A stretch of 64,000 bases of DNA from Microbacterium sp. W4I20 (GCF_030816505.1 NZ_JAUSYB010000001.1:3782001-3846000), one strand, 5' to 3'; positions 6,933 to 16,013 are shown, counted from the first letter of the stretch. Numbers and translations are program-made. The notes: generated by a model from the sequence alone, not told the origin.

Positions 6933-9116
6933 TCAGTCCTGCCCGCGCCCGAGCTTCGACGGCCACCAGATCTTCTTACCGATGTCATAGGCGAGGGCGG
7001 GCACGAGCAGCGAGCGCACCACGAACGTGTCGAGCAGCACCCCGAACGCCACGATGAACGCGAGCTGCACGAGGAACAGGATCGGGATCACCGAGAGCGC
7101 CGCGAACGTGGCGGCGAGCACGAGCCCTGCCGACGTGATGACGCCGCCGGTGATCGAGAGCCCCCGCAGGATGCCCTCGCGGGTGCCGTGCGCCTTCGAT
7201 TCCTCGCGCACGCGCGTCATCAGGAAGATGTTGTAGTCGATGCCGAGCGCCACGAGGAACACGAACCCGAACAGGGGTACGGCCGGATCGGCGCCGGGGA
7301 ACTGGAAGATCCCGTTGAAGACGAGGGCCGAGACGCCCATCGCGGTGCCGAACGACAGCACGGTCGTGAGGATGAGCAGCACCGGCGCGAGGATCGAGCG
7401 CAGCAGCAGCATGAGGATGAACATGATCACGACCAGGATCACCGGGATGATGAGGTTCCGGTCGTGGATCGATGCGTCGTTGGTGTCGACGGAGGTGGCC
7501 GTGACCCCGCCGACCAGCGCGTCGAGGTCGTCGAGTTCGGTGCGCAGCTCGCGCACCGTCGATGCCGCCGCGTCGGAGTCTGCGGCATCCGTCAGCGTCG
7601 CCTGCAGGAGGACGTCGCCGTCGACGATGGTCGGGTCTGGCGCCGGCGTGCCGGGAGGGCCGATCGCGCTGATGCCGTCGGCGGTCACCGGGGCCGAGCC
7701 GCTGGGAGAGTCGGCGGCCGTCACCGAGACGCCGTCCACGCCGTCGCTCGCGAGGAGCACGTCGGCGGCATCCTGCAGCCTGTCCTCCGTGACCACGACG
7801 TAAGCCGGGCTGCCGGATCCGCCGGGGAAGTGCTCGCCGAGGGCCACCTGACCGTCGCGTGCCTCGGAAGCCCCGAGGACGAGATCGGACTGCGGGATGC
7901 CGGACGCGTTCAACTGCGTGACACCGATCGCGCCCGCCAGGAGCACGACGGTCGTCGTGATCCAGATCAGCCGGTGACGGCGCTTGACGAGTCCGGCGAG
8001 GCGTGCCCAGAGCCCCGTGGTCCGCATGCCGTGCTCCGCCGCGACGACCTCGGGCTCGAACTTCGGGCGGCGCGGCCAGAAGACTGCGCGTCCGAACAGC
8101 AGCAGCAGGGCGGGCAGCAGGCTGAGCGCCGCGAGCATTGCGAACACGATGCCGATGGCCGCGACGGGGCCGAGCGTGCTGTTCGACTTGAGGTCGCTCA
8201 GCAGGAGGCAGAGGAGCCCCGCGATGACCGTTCCCCCGGAGGCGACGATCGGCTCGAACGAGCCCTTCCACGCGGCGGCGACCGCTGCTCCCTTGTCCTG
8301 GGAGACGCGCAGCTCTTCCCGGAATCGGGCGACGAAGAGCAGGGCGTAGTCGGTGGCGGCGCCGATCACGAGGATGAAGAGGATGCCCTGGGTCTGACCG
8401 CTGAGCAGCAGGACCTCGAACTTCGCGAGCCACCAGACGACCAGCAGCGCGACGCAGAGGGCGAACAGGCTCGTGGAAAGCACGACCAGCGGCAGGAGGA
8501 ACGAGCGGTAGACGAGCACGAGGATCACCAGCACGGCCAGGAGAGCGACTCCGAGGAGCAGTCCGTCGATGCCGGCGAATCCGGCGACCAGATCGGCGCT
8601 GAACCCCGCGGGGCCTGTCACGTGGACGGTGACACCGTCCGGTACGGCGGCGCGCAGCTGCTCGCCCAGCGCCGCGGTCGCGTCGGCGAGCTCCGCGTCG
8701 GACTCGATCGGGATGAACGCCTGCGCCGCGAGCCCGTCGTCCGAGGCGAGCGCGGGAGAGACGTCCCCGCCGACACCCTCCACGGCGGGGGCGTCGGCGA
8801 CGGCATCCGAAATCGCATCGAGATCCGAGTCGGTGAGCTCGTCAGCCGAGGTGAAGACCACGATCGCCGGGATCGAATCGCTGTCGTTGAATTCTCCGAG
8901 CAGCGCCTGAACCTGAGTCGCATCCTTCGACTCGGGGAGATAGGTCGTCTGATCGTTGGACGAGACCTCGTCGATCTTGCCGAACAGCGGTCCTCCCAGA
9001 GACGCCCCGACCAGCCACACGAGGATCAGAGCAACCGGGAGGAACACCCGCACCCAGGAGTGCCGACGTGAGCGCTCGCGCGAGGGAGCAGCGGGCGCGT
9101 GATCAGGGCGGGCCAT
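6933..9116 (-). CDS. MMPL-family RND transporter
   Basis: This 727-residue inner-membrane transporter has two MMPL repeats, each with one N-terminal helix, a large extracytoplasmic loop and five further helices, about 12 TM segments in all. Characteristic blocks are TQGILFILVIGAATDYALLFVARFREEL (middle) and FGFVFLVALGIDYNIFLMTRVREE (second repeat), which contain the proton-relay Asp-Tyr pairs. It is the last gene of the carotenoid operon, 33 bases after crtEb. In Corynebacterium glutamicum an MMPL gene (cmpL) is likewise embedded in the crt operon, so export or membrane placement of a carotenoid or isoprenoid is a reasonable guess, not a fact. Confidence 0.88.
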   Translation of the reverse strand: MARPDHAPAAPSRERSRRHSWVRVFLPVALILVWLVGASLGGPLFGKIDEVSSNDQTTYLPESKDATQVQALLGEFNDSDSIPAIVVFTSADELTDSDLDAISDAVADAPAVEGVGGDVSPALASDDGLAAQAFIPIESDAELADATAALGEQLRAAVPDGVTVHVTGPAGFSADLVAGFAGIDGLLLGVALLAVLVILVLVYRSFLLPLVVLSTSLFALCVALLVVWWLAKFEVLLLSGQTQGILFILVIGAATDYALLFVARFREELRVSQDKGAAVAAAWKGSFEPIVASGGTVIAGLLCLLLSDLKSNSTLGPVAAIGIVFAMLAALSLLPALLLLFGRAVFWPRRPKFEPEVVAAEHGMRTTGLWARLAGLVKRRHRLIWITTTVVLLAGAIGVTQLNASGIPQSDLVLGASEARDGQVALGEHFPGGSGSPAYVVVTEDRLQDAADVLLASDGVDGVSVTAADSPSGSAPVTADGISAIGPPGTPAPDPTIVDGDVLLQATLTDAADSDAAASTVRELRTELDDLDALVGGVTATSVDTNDASIHDRNLIIPVILVVIMFILMLLLRSILAPVLLILTTVLSFGTAMGVSALVFNGIFQFPGADPAVPLFGFVFLVALGIDYNIFLMTRVREESKAHGTREGILRGLSITGGVITSAGLVLAATFAALSVIPILFLVQLAFIVAFGVLLDTFVVRSLLVPALAYDIGKKIWWPSKLGRGQD

Positions 9117-9149
9117 CAGGATTCCTTTCGGAGGGTGGTCGTGCGAGCG

Positions 9150-10043
9150 TCAGGCGATCCAGGCGAGGATGAGGATCATCGTCGCGAGGAAGCCGGCGAA
9201 GTAGTTCAGAGCGATGAAGCGTCGCCAGGCGCGGTTCGTGGTCCCGGATGTCTCGTCGCTGACGTTCCAACAGGGCGCCGCGTTGACCACGTACGGCAGC
9301 GCGAGCACGGCCGCGAGCGGACCGGGCCACGGGGTCAGGAGCATCGCCACCCCCGCCACGACCCACAGGGCGAGGGAGAGCCGCACGGTCGCCCGTGCAC
9401 CGATCACGGTGGCGATGGAGGAGATGCCGGCCTCCCGGTCGGGGCCGATGTCCTGCACGGCGCCGAACGCGTGGGCGGCCATCCCCCAGAGGAAGAAGGC
9501 GACGAGCGTGAGGACCGTGCCCTGTGTGACAGGCGCCGCCGCCAGCGCGAGCCCGACGATCGCGGGGCTGACGAAGTGCGTGCTCGAGGTCACCGAATCG
9601 AGGAACGGGCGCTCCTTGAACCGCAGGACCGGAGCGGAGTACGCGATCACCGCGAAGACGCTCACGGCGAGCCAGATCCACGAGGCCGGGTTACCGACGA
9701 TCACGAGGTAGGCGAGGAACGGGATGTTCGTCAGGGCGGCGGACCACAGCGTCGCCCGATGGATGCGCGGCGAGAGCAGCGCCCCCTCGATGCCGCCCTT
9801 GCGCGGATTCGCGAGGTCCGAGGCGAAGTCGAAGACATCGTTGATCCCGTACATCGCGAGGTTGTAGGGGATGAGGAAGTACAGCGTGCCGATCACCAGG
9901 GTGAGGTCGATCTCCCGCGTGCTCAGCAGGTAGGCGGCCGCGAAGGGGAACGCCGTGTTGATCCAGCTGATCGGTCGGGAGGACAGCACGATCTGCGCGA
10001 AGTCGCCTCCGCGGCTCCGGGAGGGCGCGGACGCGTCGGTCAT
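9150..10043 (-). CDS. crtEb: UbiA-family prenyltransferase, lycopene elongase
   Basis: CrtEb adds DMAPP-derived C5 units to lycopene to give C50 flavuxanthin. The protein has 297 residues, about 7-8 TM helices and the two Asp-rich motifs of the UbiA superfamily: INDVFDFASD near residue 80 and VQDIGPDREAG near residue 210. The ATG at 10043 overlaps the stop of crtYf (ATGA); the longer frame upstream is inside that gene. Gene order crtI-crtYe-crtYf-crtEb is the same as in C. glutamicum, which supports the assignment over a menaquinone prenyltransferase. Confidence 0.9.
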   Translation of the reverse strand: MTDASAPSRSRGGDFAQIVLSSRPISWINTAFPFAAAYLLSTREIDLTLVIGTLYFLIPYNLAMYGINDVFDFASDLANPRKGGIEGALLSPRIHRATLWSAALTNIPFLAYLVIVGNPASWIWLAVSVFAVIAYSAPVLRFKERPFLDSVTSSTHFVSPAIVGLALAAAPVTQGTVLTLVAFFLWGMAAHAFGAVQDIGPDREAGISSIATVIGARATVRLSLALWVVAGVAMLLTPWPGPLAAVLALPYVVNAAPCWNVSDETSGTTNRAWRRFIALNYFAGFLATMILILAWIA

Positions 10044-10387
10044 CGCCGCGCCTCCGTCCGTCGGTCCCGGTGCGGATCGTTCTCGCGTCGACGGCTGCGC
10101 AGCGCCGCCCACAGCGCCGGCAGCAGCAGTGCGCCGGCGAGCGGATAGGTGAAGTCCTCGATGGGGGCGAGGCCGATGTGCAGCCCCACCAGGTGGTCGG
10201 GGGAGTAGTGGAACAGTCCGGTGGCGATCATGACGGTGTCGAACACGGCGGTGAGCACGAGCAGGGCGAGGACCGTCACTCCGATGGCGGCAGGGTTCGG
10301 TCCTCGACGTCGGGCGATGATCGCCAGCGTGAGACCGGCCACCCCGGCGATGACCAGGAAGCAGGCGGAGAGCTGGAGGTAGGTCAC
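10040..10387 (-). CDS. crtYf: C50 carotenoid cyclase subunit (CrtYf-type)
   Basis: This is a 115-residue membrane protein with three TM helices, one of the two small subunits of the heterodimeric C50 carotenoid cyclase. The GTG at 10387 is preceded by GGGAGG and overlaps the stop of crtYe (GTGA). The family motif region is HYSPDHLVGLHIGLAPIEDF, with a conserved PxE(E/D) acidic site. Together with CrtYe it closes the end rings of flavuxanthin. Whether the rings are epsilon (decaprenoxanthin), gamma (sarcinaxanthin) or beta (C.p.450) cannot be read from the sequence by eye. Confidence 0.87.
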   Translation of the reverse strand: MTYLQLSACFLVIAGVAGLTLAIIARRRGPNPAAIGVTVLALLVLTAVFDTVMIATGLFHYSPDHLVGLHIGLAPIEDFTYPLAGALLLPALWAALRSRRRENDPHRDRRTEARR

Positions 10388-10731
10388 GGCCGTTCCTCCC
10401 GCGCTGTGCGATCCACCCGGCGACTCGTGAGGATCCGGACCGCGCCGGTGTAGATCACCATCGTGCACACGACCAGGAAGAGCAGGAACACCGGCTCTTC
10501 GAGCGGCAGCTCCGGCGCCAGCAGGATGCCGGTCGCGATGGTGGCCTCGCCCCGGAAGAAGATTCCGCTCGCGATGCCGGCGATGTCCCAGACCAGGAAG
10601 AACGCGACCCCGACGACCGTCACGACGATGGCCGGCACCGTGTCGCGCCAGAAGAACAACCGGAAGCGCCAGTCCAGCAGCAGCATGCAACCCAGCGACG
10701 CCAGCAGAGCGATCAGGTACAGGGCGCCCAT
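10384..10731 (-). CDS. crtYe: C50 carotenoid cyclase subunit (CrtYe-type)
   Basis: This is the partner subunit of CrtYf, 115 residues with three TM segments. It begins MGALYLIALLASLGCMLLLD and contains APELPLEEPVFLLFLV, the PLEE acidic motif typical of lycopene-cyclase-domain subunits. Its ATG shares one base with the stop of crtI (TGATG); a GTG one codon upstream is an alternative start. Length and topology match the CrtYe/CrtYc family. Order and overlaps show it belongs to the same translationally coupled operon. Confidence 0.87.
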   Translation of the reverse strand: MGALYLIALLASLGCMLLLDWRFRLFFWRDTVPAIVVTVVGVAFFLVWDIAGIASGIFFRGEATIATGILLAPELPLEEPVFLLFLVVCTMVIYTGAVRILTSRRVDRTAREERP

Positions 10732-12326
10732 CACGCGGACATCCCGTGACTCGATCCCGGCTCGCGCAGGGGACCCGCGGTGTGATCGCCGCGCACCCGC
10801 TTCAGCACGATCTCGGCGCTGATCAGGCACATCGGCACGCCGACGCCGGGGGCCGTCGTCGCACCGGCGTAGTAGAGCCCGCGCACCCGCTTCGATGCGT
10901 TCTGCGCGCGGAACATCGCGCTCTGGGTCAGGATGTGCGCCGGTCCCAGCATCCCCCCGCGCCACGAGTGGTAGTCGGCCGCGAAGTCCGCCGGACCTGT
11001 CGTCTCCCGCACCACGATGCGCTCGCGGAGGTCGGGGATGCCGGCCCAGGTCGAGATCATGTCGATCGCGGCATCCGCCGCCCGCTCGACCTGCGGCGAT
11101 CCGCCGCCGTCGGAGCCGCCGTGGCCGAGCTCCACATCGGCGGGAACCGGGACGAGCACGAACAGGTTCTCGTGGTCAGCCGGGGCGACGTCCGCGTCGG
11201 TCGCGCTGGGGCGGCAGACGTAGGTCGAGGCGGGTGCGGGGACCGAGGGTGAGCGGCCGAAGATCGCGTCGAAGTTCGCGTCCCAGTCGTCGGTGAAGAA
11301 CAGCGAGTGATGGGGGAGTTCCGGGAGCGCGCCGCGTACTCCGAGCATCACGAGAACGCCGCCGGGTCCGCTTGTCCGCCGCTGCCACCACGACTCCGGA
11401 TAGGACTGCAGATCGCGGGGGAGGAGAGTCGTCTCGGTGTGATGCAGGTCCGCGGCCGAGACCACGATGTCGGCGCTCTCGCGATGGGCGACGCCGTCGG
11501 CATCGACCCAGTCGACTCCGGTCACGCGCGGGCCGTCCGGCCCCTCGTCCGTGCGGATGCCGGTGACCTCCGCCCCGGTGATGATCCGCGCCCCCGCGCC
11601 GCGGGCCAGGTCGCCGATGCGCTCGACGACGCGCCAGAAGCCGCCCTGCGGATAGCTGACGCCCTGGTCGAGGTCGAGAGCGCTCATCAGGTGGTACATC
11701 GCGGGGGCGCTGCGCGGATCGGTGCCGAGGAACACGGCCGGATACCCGAGGATCTGGCGGATCACGGGGTGGCGGAAGCGACGGGCGGCGAACGTCTGCA
11801 GCCGGGTGCCGAGCAGCGAGAAGAGCCGGGGCAGCGCGCGGAGCACCTCCGGCGCCGTGAGGGTGCGCAGCCGCGTGAACGGGTTGTACAGGAAGTACTT
11901 CTCGGCCATCGTGCTCGCCTGGTGCGCGGAGTCCAGATAGGCGGTGAGAGCCGCGGCCGAGCCCGGCTCGAGTTCCTCGAAGAGCTCGGTCACCGCTGCG
12001 CGCCCGGCGGGGACGGTGACGTGCTCGGCGGCGGCGCCGGTCGAAAGCGGCGGCCGGAACACCCGGTACCCGGGATCGAGCGTCGTGAGGTCGAGCTGAG
12101 CGGCGGTCGTGGTACCCATCATCGCGAAGAAGTGGTCGAAGACCTCGGGCATCAGATACCACGACGGGCCGGAGTCGAAGCGGAATCCGTCGCGCTCGAT
12201 CGTGCCGGCGCGCCCGCCGATCCGGTCGTTCTTCTCGAGCACGACCACCTCGTGGCCGTCACGGGAGAGAAGTCCCGCGACCGCGAGGCCTGCCACGCCC
12301 GCCCCGATCACCACGACGCGGCTCAT
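10731..12326 (-). CDS. crtI: phytoene desaturase
   Basis: CrtI converts phytoene to lycopene by four FAD-dependent desaturations at the membrane. This 531-residue protein has the N-terminal dinucleotide fold VVVIGAGVAGLAVAGLLSRDGH (residues 4-25), GGRAGTIERDGFRFDSGPSWYLMP (about 38-61), and the C-terminal family signature YYAGATTAPGVGVPMCLISAE. The ATG overlaps the crtB stop by 4 bases (ATGA). Its place between crtB and the cyclase genes fits lycopene as the substrate for C50 elongation. Confidence 0.94.
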   Translation of the reverse strand: MSRVVVIGAGVAGLAVAGLLSRDGHEVVVLEKNDRIGGRAGTIERDGFRFDSGPSWYLMPEVFDHFFAMMGTTTAAQLDLTTLDPGYRVFRPPLSTGAAAEHVTVPAGRAAVTELFEELEPGSAAALTAYLDSAHQASTMAEKYFLYNPFTRLRTLTAPEVLRALPRLFSLLGTRLQTFAARRFRHPVIRQILGYPAVFLGTDPRSAPAMYHLMSALDLDQGVSYPQGGFWRVVERIGDLARGAGARIITGAEVTGIRTDEGPDGPRVTGVDWVDADGVAHRESADIVVSAADLHHTETTLLPRDLQSYPESWWQRRTSGPGGVLVMLGVRGALPELPHHSLFFTDDWDANFDAIFGRSPSVPAPASTYVCRPSATDADVAPADHENLFVLVPVPADVELGHGGSDGGGSPQVERAADAAIDMISTWAGIPDLRERIVVRETTGPADFAADYHSWRGGMLGPAHILTQSAMFRAQNASKRVRGLYYAGATTAPGVGVPMCLISAEIVLKRVRGDHTAGPLREPGSSHGMSA

Positions 12327-13231
12327 CGGTCCCGCTCCAGGGCGGTCACGACGACAGCCCGGGCCGCGAGAGCGGCCTTGACCGGATCGGGCACGCGGAC
12401 GCGGCGCCGGTACAGCACCTCGACCGGGGTCCGGGCGACGCGGCGGGTGAGGGCCGCGAACAGAGCGAGGGCGCTGCGCACCGCTGCGCGAGCGTCCCGA
12501 GGGAGCAGGGGGATCGCCTCGCGGGCGTCGGCGAGCTGCCGGTGGACGGTCTCGACCCAGCGGTCGCGATCCGCATCCGTCAGGCGTGCGGAGCCGCCGA
12601 GATATCCGCGCTGCAGGCGGTCGGTGTCATCCGCCAGGTCGCGGAGGAAGTTCACGTTCTGGAATGCCGCTCCGAGCTGTCGTGCGCCGCGGACGAGGGT
12701 CGCGCGTTCGGAGTCCGTCCGCTCGGCTCCCCGGAGGAACACCTGCAGGCACATCAGACCGACGACCTCGGCGGATCCATAGACGTAGCTCGCGTGGGCG
12801 TCGGCGTCGTAGGCGGCGAAATCGGTGTCCGCGGCGATGTCGGCGGTCATCGAATCGAAGAAGGGCTGGGTGAGATCCTCGCCGATGCCGCTCTCCCGCG
12901 CGGTGCGGGCGAAGGCATGCAGAATCAGATCGCTGCTGTAACCGCGGCGCATCGCACGGTGGGTCTCCGCGATATAGGAGGACAGGGCCTCGGCCTGGGC
13001 CGATGGGTCGAGCCCCGCCTCCGCGGCGACTCCGTCGACGATCTCATCGGCGATGCGCACCATCGCGTAGATGTTGCGCACGTGCTGACGGTGGCGTCGC
13101 CCGAGGAGGCGGGTGGCGAGGCCGAACGAGGTCGAGTACGAGCGGATGACGTCGGTCGTGGCGATCTCGGCCGTGCGGGTGAAGCGGTGCAGTGCTTCGT
13201 CGCCGGGACGACCCGTTGCCTCACCGCTCAT
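12323..13231 (-). CDS. crtB: phytoene synthase
   Basis: CrtB condenses two GGPP to phytoene. The 302-residue protein has both Asp-rich substrate-binding motifs, DEIVDG (about residue 58) and RDLADDTDRLQRGY (about 190), inside the squalene/phytoene synthase fold. The start MSGEATGRPGDE at 13231 overlaps the crtE stop (ATGA); the longer upstream frame is the antisense-like part of crtE. It lies second in the crt block after crtE. Confidence 0.94.
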   Translation of the reverse strand: MSGEATGRPGDEALHRFTRTAEIATTDVIRSYSTSFGLATRLLGRRHRQHVRNIYAMVRIADEIVDGVAAEAGLDPSAQAEALSSYIAETHRAMRRGYSSDLILHAFARTARESGIGEDLTQPFFDSMTADIAADTDFAAYDADAHASYVYGSAEVVGLMCLQVFLRGAERTDSERATLVRGARQLGAAFQNVNFLRDLADDTDRLQRGYLGGSARLTDADRDRWVETVHRQLADAREAIPLLPRDARAAVRSALALFAALTRRVARTPVEVLYRRRVRVPDPVKAALAARAVVVTALERDR

Positions 13232-14310
13232 ATGGTGCGGCCTTCGATGCGCGAGGTCAGTCCGAGGATGGTCCGCCCTGCCGCGGCGGAGATGGATCCC
13301 GTCGACTCGGCTTCCGCGAGCACGGTGGACACGGCACCGAGCTGCTCCTGCACGAGGCTGCGCACGAAGCGCTCCGCGCCGCATTCGCGCAGCCGGTCGC
13401 GGATGTCGGACGCGTCTGCGTCGCTCAGGTCCAGCGAACCGAAGCGCAGCTCGATGCTCGGCCAGTGCCCGGTCATGCGCGCATAGGCGATGATCGCGGT
13501 CTCCTTGCCCTCGCGCAGGTCGGAGAAGGCGTCCTTGCCGTGCGCTTCAGGATCGCCGAAGACGGACAGCAGGTCATCCTGCAGCTGATAGGCGAGACCG
13601 AGATGCCGTCCGATCGCCGTGAGCTGCTCTTCTGCGGCGGGCGACGAACCGGCGAGGACCGCTGCGGCGCGGAGCGGGAGGACGAAGGAGTACGTCGCGG
13701 TCTTGTAGGCGCTCGTCGACAGGATCGTCCGCAGGTCCGGGGCGATGATGCCGTCACTGAGGCCGATGTCGGTGTGCTCGCCGGCGACCGTCTCGAAGAT
13801 GGTCTGCTCCAGCAGAGCGAGGAGCCGGACGCGCGCGTCGCTCGACACCTCGGCGCGGGCGAAGCCGAGCACGGCGGAGGCGAGCAGGAGGTCGCCCATG
13901 AGGATCGCGCTGGAACGCGCCCAGTGCAGGGCCGGCTCGGCGGGTTCGGTCGATCGCCGCTCCACGAGCGAGCCGATCAGGTTGGGGCGTCGACGGCGGA
14001 TCAGGTCGCCGTCGATGACGTCGTCGTGGAGCAGGAACGCGAAGTGGAGCAGTTCGACGTGGGCGGCGACGTCGATGGCTCGCTCCACCTCGGTCGCGCT
14101 AAGGCCCGCGGGTGTGAGTGATCGCAACAGATCGATCAGCAGTCGGGGGCGGATGAGTTTGCCGCCGAGCGCGTGTTCCGCGGCGGCCTGCCACAGGGCG
14201 ACGAACTCTGTTCCGTAGTGTTCGGCCGCGGCGCTCCGTTCCGAGAAGCGACGTCGCAGTGCCTCCTCGATCCGGGTGCCGAGTTCTTCCTCGGTCGCCG
14301 TGGTGGTCAC
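13228..14310 (-). CDS. crtE: geranylgeranyl diphosphate synthase
   Basis: This trans-isoprenyl diphosphate synthase of 360 residues makes GGPP for carotenoids. The first Asp-rich motif is LLHDDVIDGDLIRRRRP (DDxxD). The second is YQLQDDLLSVFGD, where the usual last Asp of DDxxD is Ser, a variant also seen in some actinobacterial CrtE. GKLIRPRLL corresponds to the GKxxRP substrate site. It starts with GTG at 14310, only 3 bases after the idi stop. CrtE and Idi together supply the C20 precursor, which is also a likely effector for the neighbouring MarR regulator. Confidence 0.92.
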   Translation of the reverse strand: MTTTATEEELGTRIEEALRRRFSERSAAAEHYGTEFVALWQAAAEHALGGKLIRPRLLIDLLRSLTPAGLSATEVERAIDVAAHVELLHFAFLLHDDVIDGDLIRRRRPNLIGSLVERRSTEPAEPALHWARSSAILMGDLLLASAVLGFARAEVSSDARVRLLALLEQTIFETVAGEHTDIGLSDGIIAPDLRTILSTSAYKTATYSFVLPLRAAAVLAGSSPAAEEQLTAIGRHLGLAYQLQDDLLSVFGDPEAHGKDAFSDLREGKETAIIAYARMTGHWPSIELRFGSLDLSDADASDIRDRLRECGAERFVRSLVQEQLGAVSTVLAEAESTGSISAAAGRTILGLTSRIEGRTI

Positions 14311-14313
14311 GGG

Positions 14314-14835
14314 TCAGACCTCTCCGAGGGCACGGAGCCGGGGGAGCTGCTCGGCGAGCCAGGGGCTGAACGCGAACGGGGTCTGCGTGACCGCGCCGAC
14401 CAGATCGTCGACCTCGACCCACGCCCACTCGGCCACTTCGTCGGGATCGGCGGAGAGATCTCCGTCGACGACGGCGATGTGCACGGGGCAGATCTCGTTC
14501 TCGACGATGCCGCTCGCATCCACGGCGCGGTAGCGGTAGTCGGGGAGGGCCAGGCGGATGCCGGTGAGGCGGATGCCCAGTTCTTCCTGCGCGCGACGCG
14601 CCACGGCCTCGAGCATGTCCTCGTCGGGACGGGGGTGGCCGCAGAAGCTGTTGGTCCATACTCCGGGCCACGTTCGCTTGCCGAGCGCGCGACGCGTGAC
14701 GAGCACACGACCTCGATCGTCCAGGACGTAGCAGGAGAAAGCGAGGTGCAAGGGCGTGTCCTGCGTGTGCACTTCGCTCTTGGGGAGCGTGCCGATGGCG
14801 GAGCCGTCTTCCGCGAGGAGCGTCACGTGATCCAT
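14314..14835 (-). CDS. idi: isopentenyl-diphosphate isomerase, type 1
   Basis: Idi interconverts IPP and DMAPP. The 173-residue Nudix-fold protein has the type 1 signature TWPGVWTNSFCGHPRPDE (catalytic Cys in FCGHP) and ARRAQEELGI, the metal-binding Nudix-like helix. I set the start at MDHVTLLAED (ATG 14835): it gives the family N-terminus and leaves the palindromic promoter region untranslated, whereas the ATG at 14880 would lie inside it. It is the first gene of the carotenoid operon and divergent from the MarR regulator. Confidence 0.92.
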   Translation of the reverse strand: MDHVTLLAEDGSAIGTLPKSEVHTQDTPLHLAFSCYVLDDRGRVLVTRRALGKRTWPGVWTNSFCGHPRPDEDMLEAVARRAQEELGIRLTGIRLALPDYRYRAVDASGIVENEICPVHIAVVDGDLSADPDEVAEWAWVEVDDLVGAVTQTPFAFSPWLAEQLPRLRALGEV

Positions 14836-14864
14836 CGCCGATGCTCCCGTCCTGATTTCGCTAA

Positions 14865-14885
14865 CTAAGTAAGTAATCAACTTAG
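14865..14885. promoter_or_regulatory. putative operator of the carotenoid MarR regulator
   Basis: Perfect 6-base inverted arms CTAAGT and ACTTAG are separated by 9 bases in the 80-base gap between idi and the divergent MarR gene. The AT-rich site overlaps the probable idi promoter and lies 19 bases upstream of the regulator -10 box. Position and symmetry fit a MarR-dimer operator, as for CrtR of C. glutamicum. Confidence 0.55.
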
Positions 14886-14915
14886 CATGAAACCCTTCGT
14901 GTGTAACATGATCGC

Positions 14916-15584
14916 ATGGACACGGAGGCCGGCACCACCCCGCGCGAGCGCGCGCGCGCCGACGGTGGCACCGCCGATGCCCCGGAGGAGGCCGCGCGGA
15001 ACGCGGAACTCCCGCCCGATGGTCTGACGCATGCGGCCATCTACGATGTCGAGTCCAGCGACCCGCGCAGCACGCTGATCGACCGGAGCGGCGTGCCGCC
15101 GGAAGATCTCCCGCAGATCGCCTCGGTCATGGAAGCGCTGGCCGGCCTGCGCGACGCCGAGCAGCGGCTCTCGCAGGCATCGCGGCGCTACATGCGTCTC
15201 AATGAGACCGACATGCGCGCGCTGCATTATCTGATCGTGTGCGCGAATCGCGGATTGGTAGCGACGCCGAGTGGGATCGCCCATCATCTCGGGATCTCCA
15301 CCGCGGCGACGACGAAGCTGCTCGATCGGCTGGAGGCGGGCGGGCACACGCGACGCGCGCCCCACCCCTCCGACCGGCGCGCGCTGGCCATCACGATCAC
15401 GCAGACGACCCGCCATGCGGCGATGGAGACCGTCGGTCGTCAGCAGGCGAAGCGGTTCTATGCGGCGGCACGGCTCAACAGGGCGGAGCGCGACGTGGTC
15501 ATCCGGTTCCTCGCCGACATGACCGACGAGATCACCCTGCGCGACGAGCCCTGGCTCACGACGACGGCAGAAGAAAGCGCCTGA
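14916..15584 (+). CDS. MarR-family regulator, CrtR-like
   Basis: This 222-residue protein has a disordered acidic N-terminus (about 1-70) and a MarR winged helix (about 75-200). The recognition region is TPSGIAHHLGISTAATTKLLDRLEAGGHTRRAPHPSDRRA. It is divergent from idi-crtE. In C. glutamicum the divergent MarR protein CrtR represses the crt operon and is released by GGPP and related prenyl diphosphates, so the same role is likely here. TAACAT ends 6 bases before the ATG, which suggests a leaderless mRNA. A hairpin (AGCGCCTG / CAGGCGCT) overlaps its stop codon. Confidence 0.85.
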   Translation: MDTEAGTTPRERARADGGTADAPEEAARNAELPPDGLTHAAIYDVESSDPRSTLIDRSGVPPEDLPQIASVMEALAGLRDAEQRLSQASRRYMRLNETDMRALHYLIVCANRGLVATPSGIAHHLGISTAATTKLLDRLEAGGHTRRAPHPSDRRALAITITQTTRHAAMETVGRQQAKRFYAAARLNRAERDVVIRFLADMTDEITLRDEPWLTTTAEESA

Positions 15585-15606
15585 CGTCGACGACGCCAGG
15601 CGCTCT
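15576..15606. terminator. probable terminator between MarR and lsr2
   Basis: An 8-bp stem AGCGCCTG / CAGGCGCT with a loop of about 13 bases is followed by TCTCTCTT. It separates the convergent MarR and Lsr2 genes. The T-run is interrupted, so strength is uncertain. Confidence 0.5.
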
Positions 15607-15609
15607 CTC

Positions 15610-15954
15610 TTAGTGTGCGGCGTTGTACGCCTCGACGACGGGGCCGGGAATGCGGCCACGCTCCGACAGCGAATAACCGTTCTCATTCGCCCACGTACGG
15701 ATGGATGCGACCTCCGGGTTACGCGCGGAGCGCTTGCGAGGCGCAGCCGTTCGGGCCGATCCGGAGGAGCCCGCTTTGCGACCCGCCGAGATGTACGGCT
15801 CGAATGCCTTACGCAATTCCTCCACATGATCGACATTCAGATCGATCTCATAGGCGGTGCCGTTGAGCGAGAAATGTACGGTCTCGCCCTCGCCGACCTC
15901 CAGCACGCTTCCGTCGATGTCGTCTACTAATTGGTGCACAATTCGTCTGGCCAT
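15610..15954 (-). CDS. lsr2: Lsr2-family nucleoid-associated protein
   Basis: This 114-residue protein is a functional analogue of H-NS that bridges AT-rich DNA and silences acquired genes. The N-terminal dimerisation part is MARRIVHQLVDDIDGS...TVHFSLNGTAYEIDL. A basic linker is followed by the C-terminal DNA-binding domain with NPEVASIRTWANENGYSLSERGRIP, in which the AT-hook-like RGR loop is intact. The start at MARR follows the family; a 4-residue longer start at 15966 is possible. Protein length and both domains are normal. Confidence 0.93.
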   Translation of the reverse strand: MARRIVHQLVDDIDGSVLEVGEGETVHFSLNGTAYEIDLNVDHVEELRKAFEPYISAGRKAGSSGSARTAAPRKRSARNPEVASIRTWANENGYSLSERGRIPGPVVEAYNAAH

Positions 15955-16013
15955 GGAATTGACCATAGCGCACGCTCATATCGCCGACAAGAAAGTCTGG
16001 GGCGATATATCGA

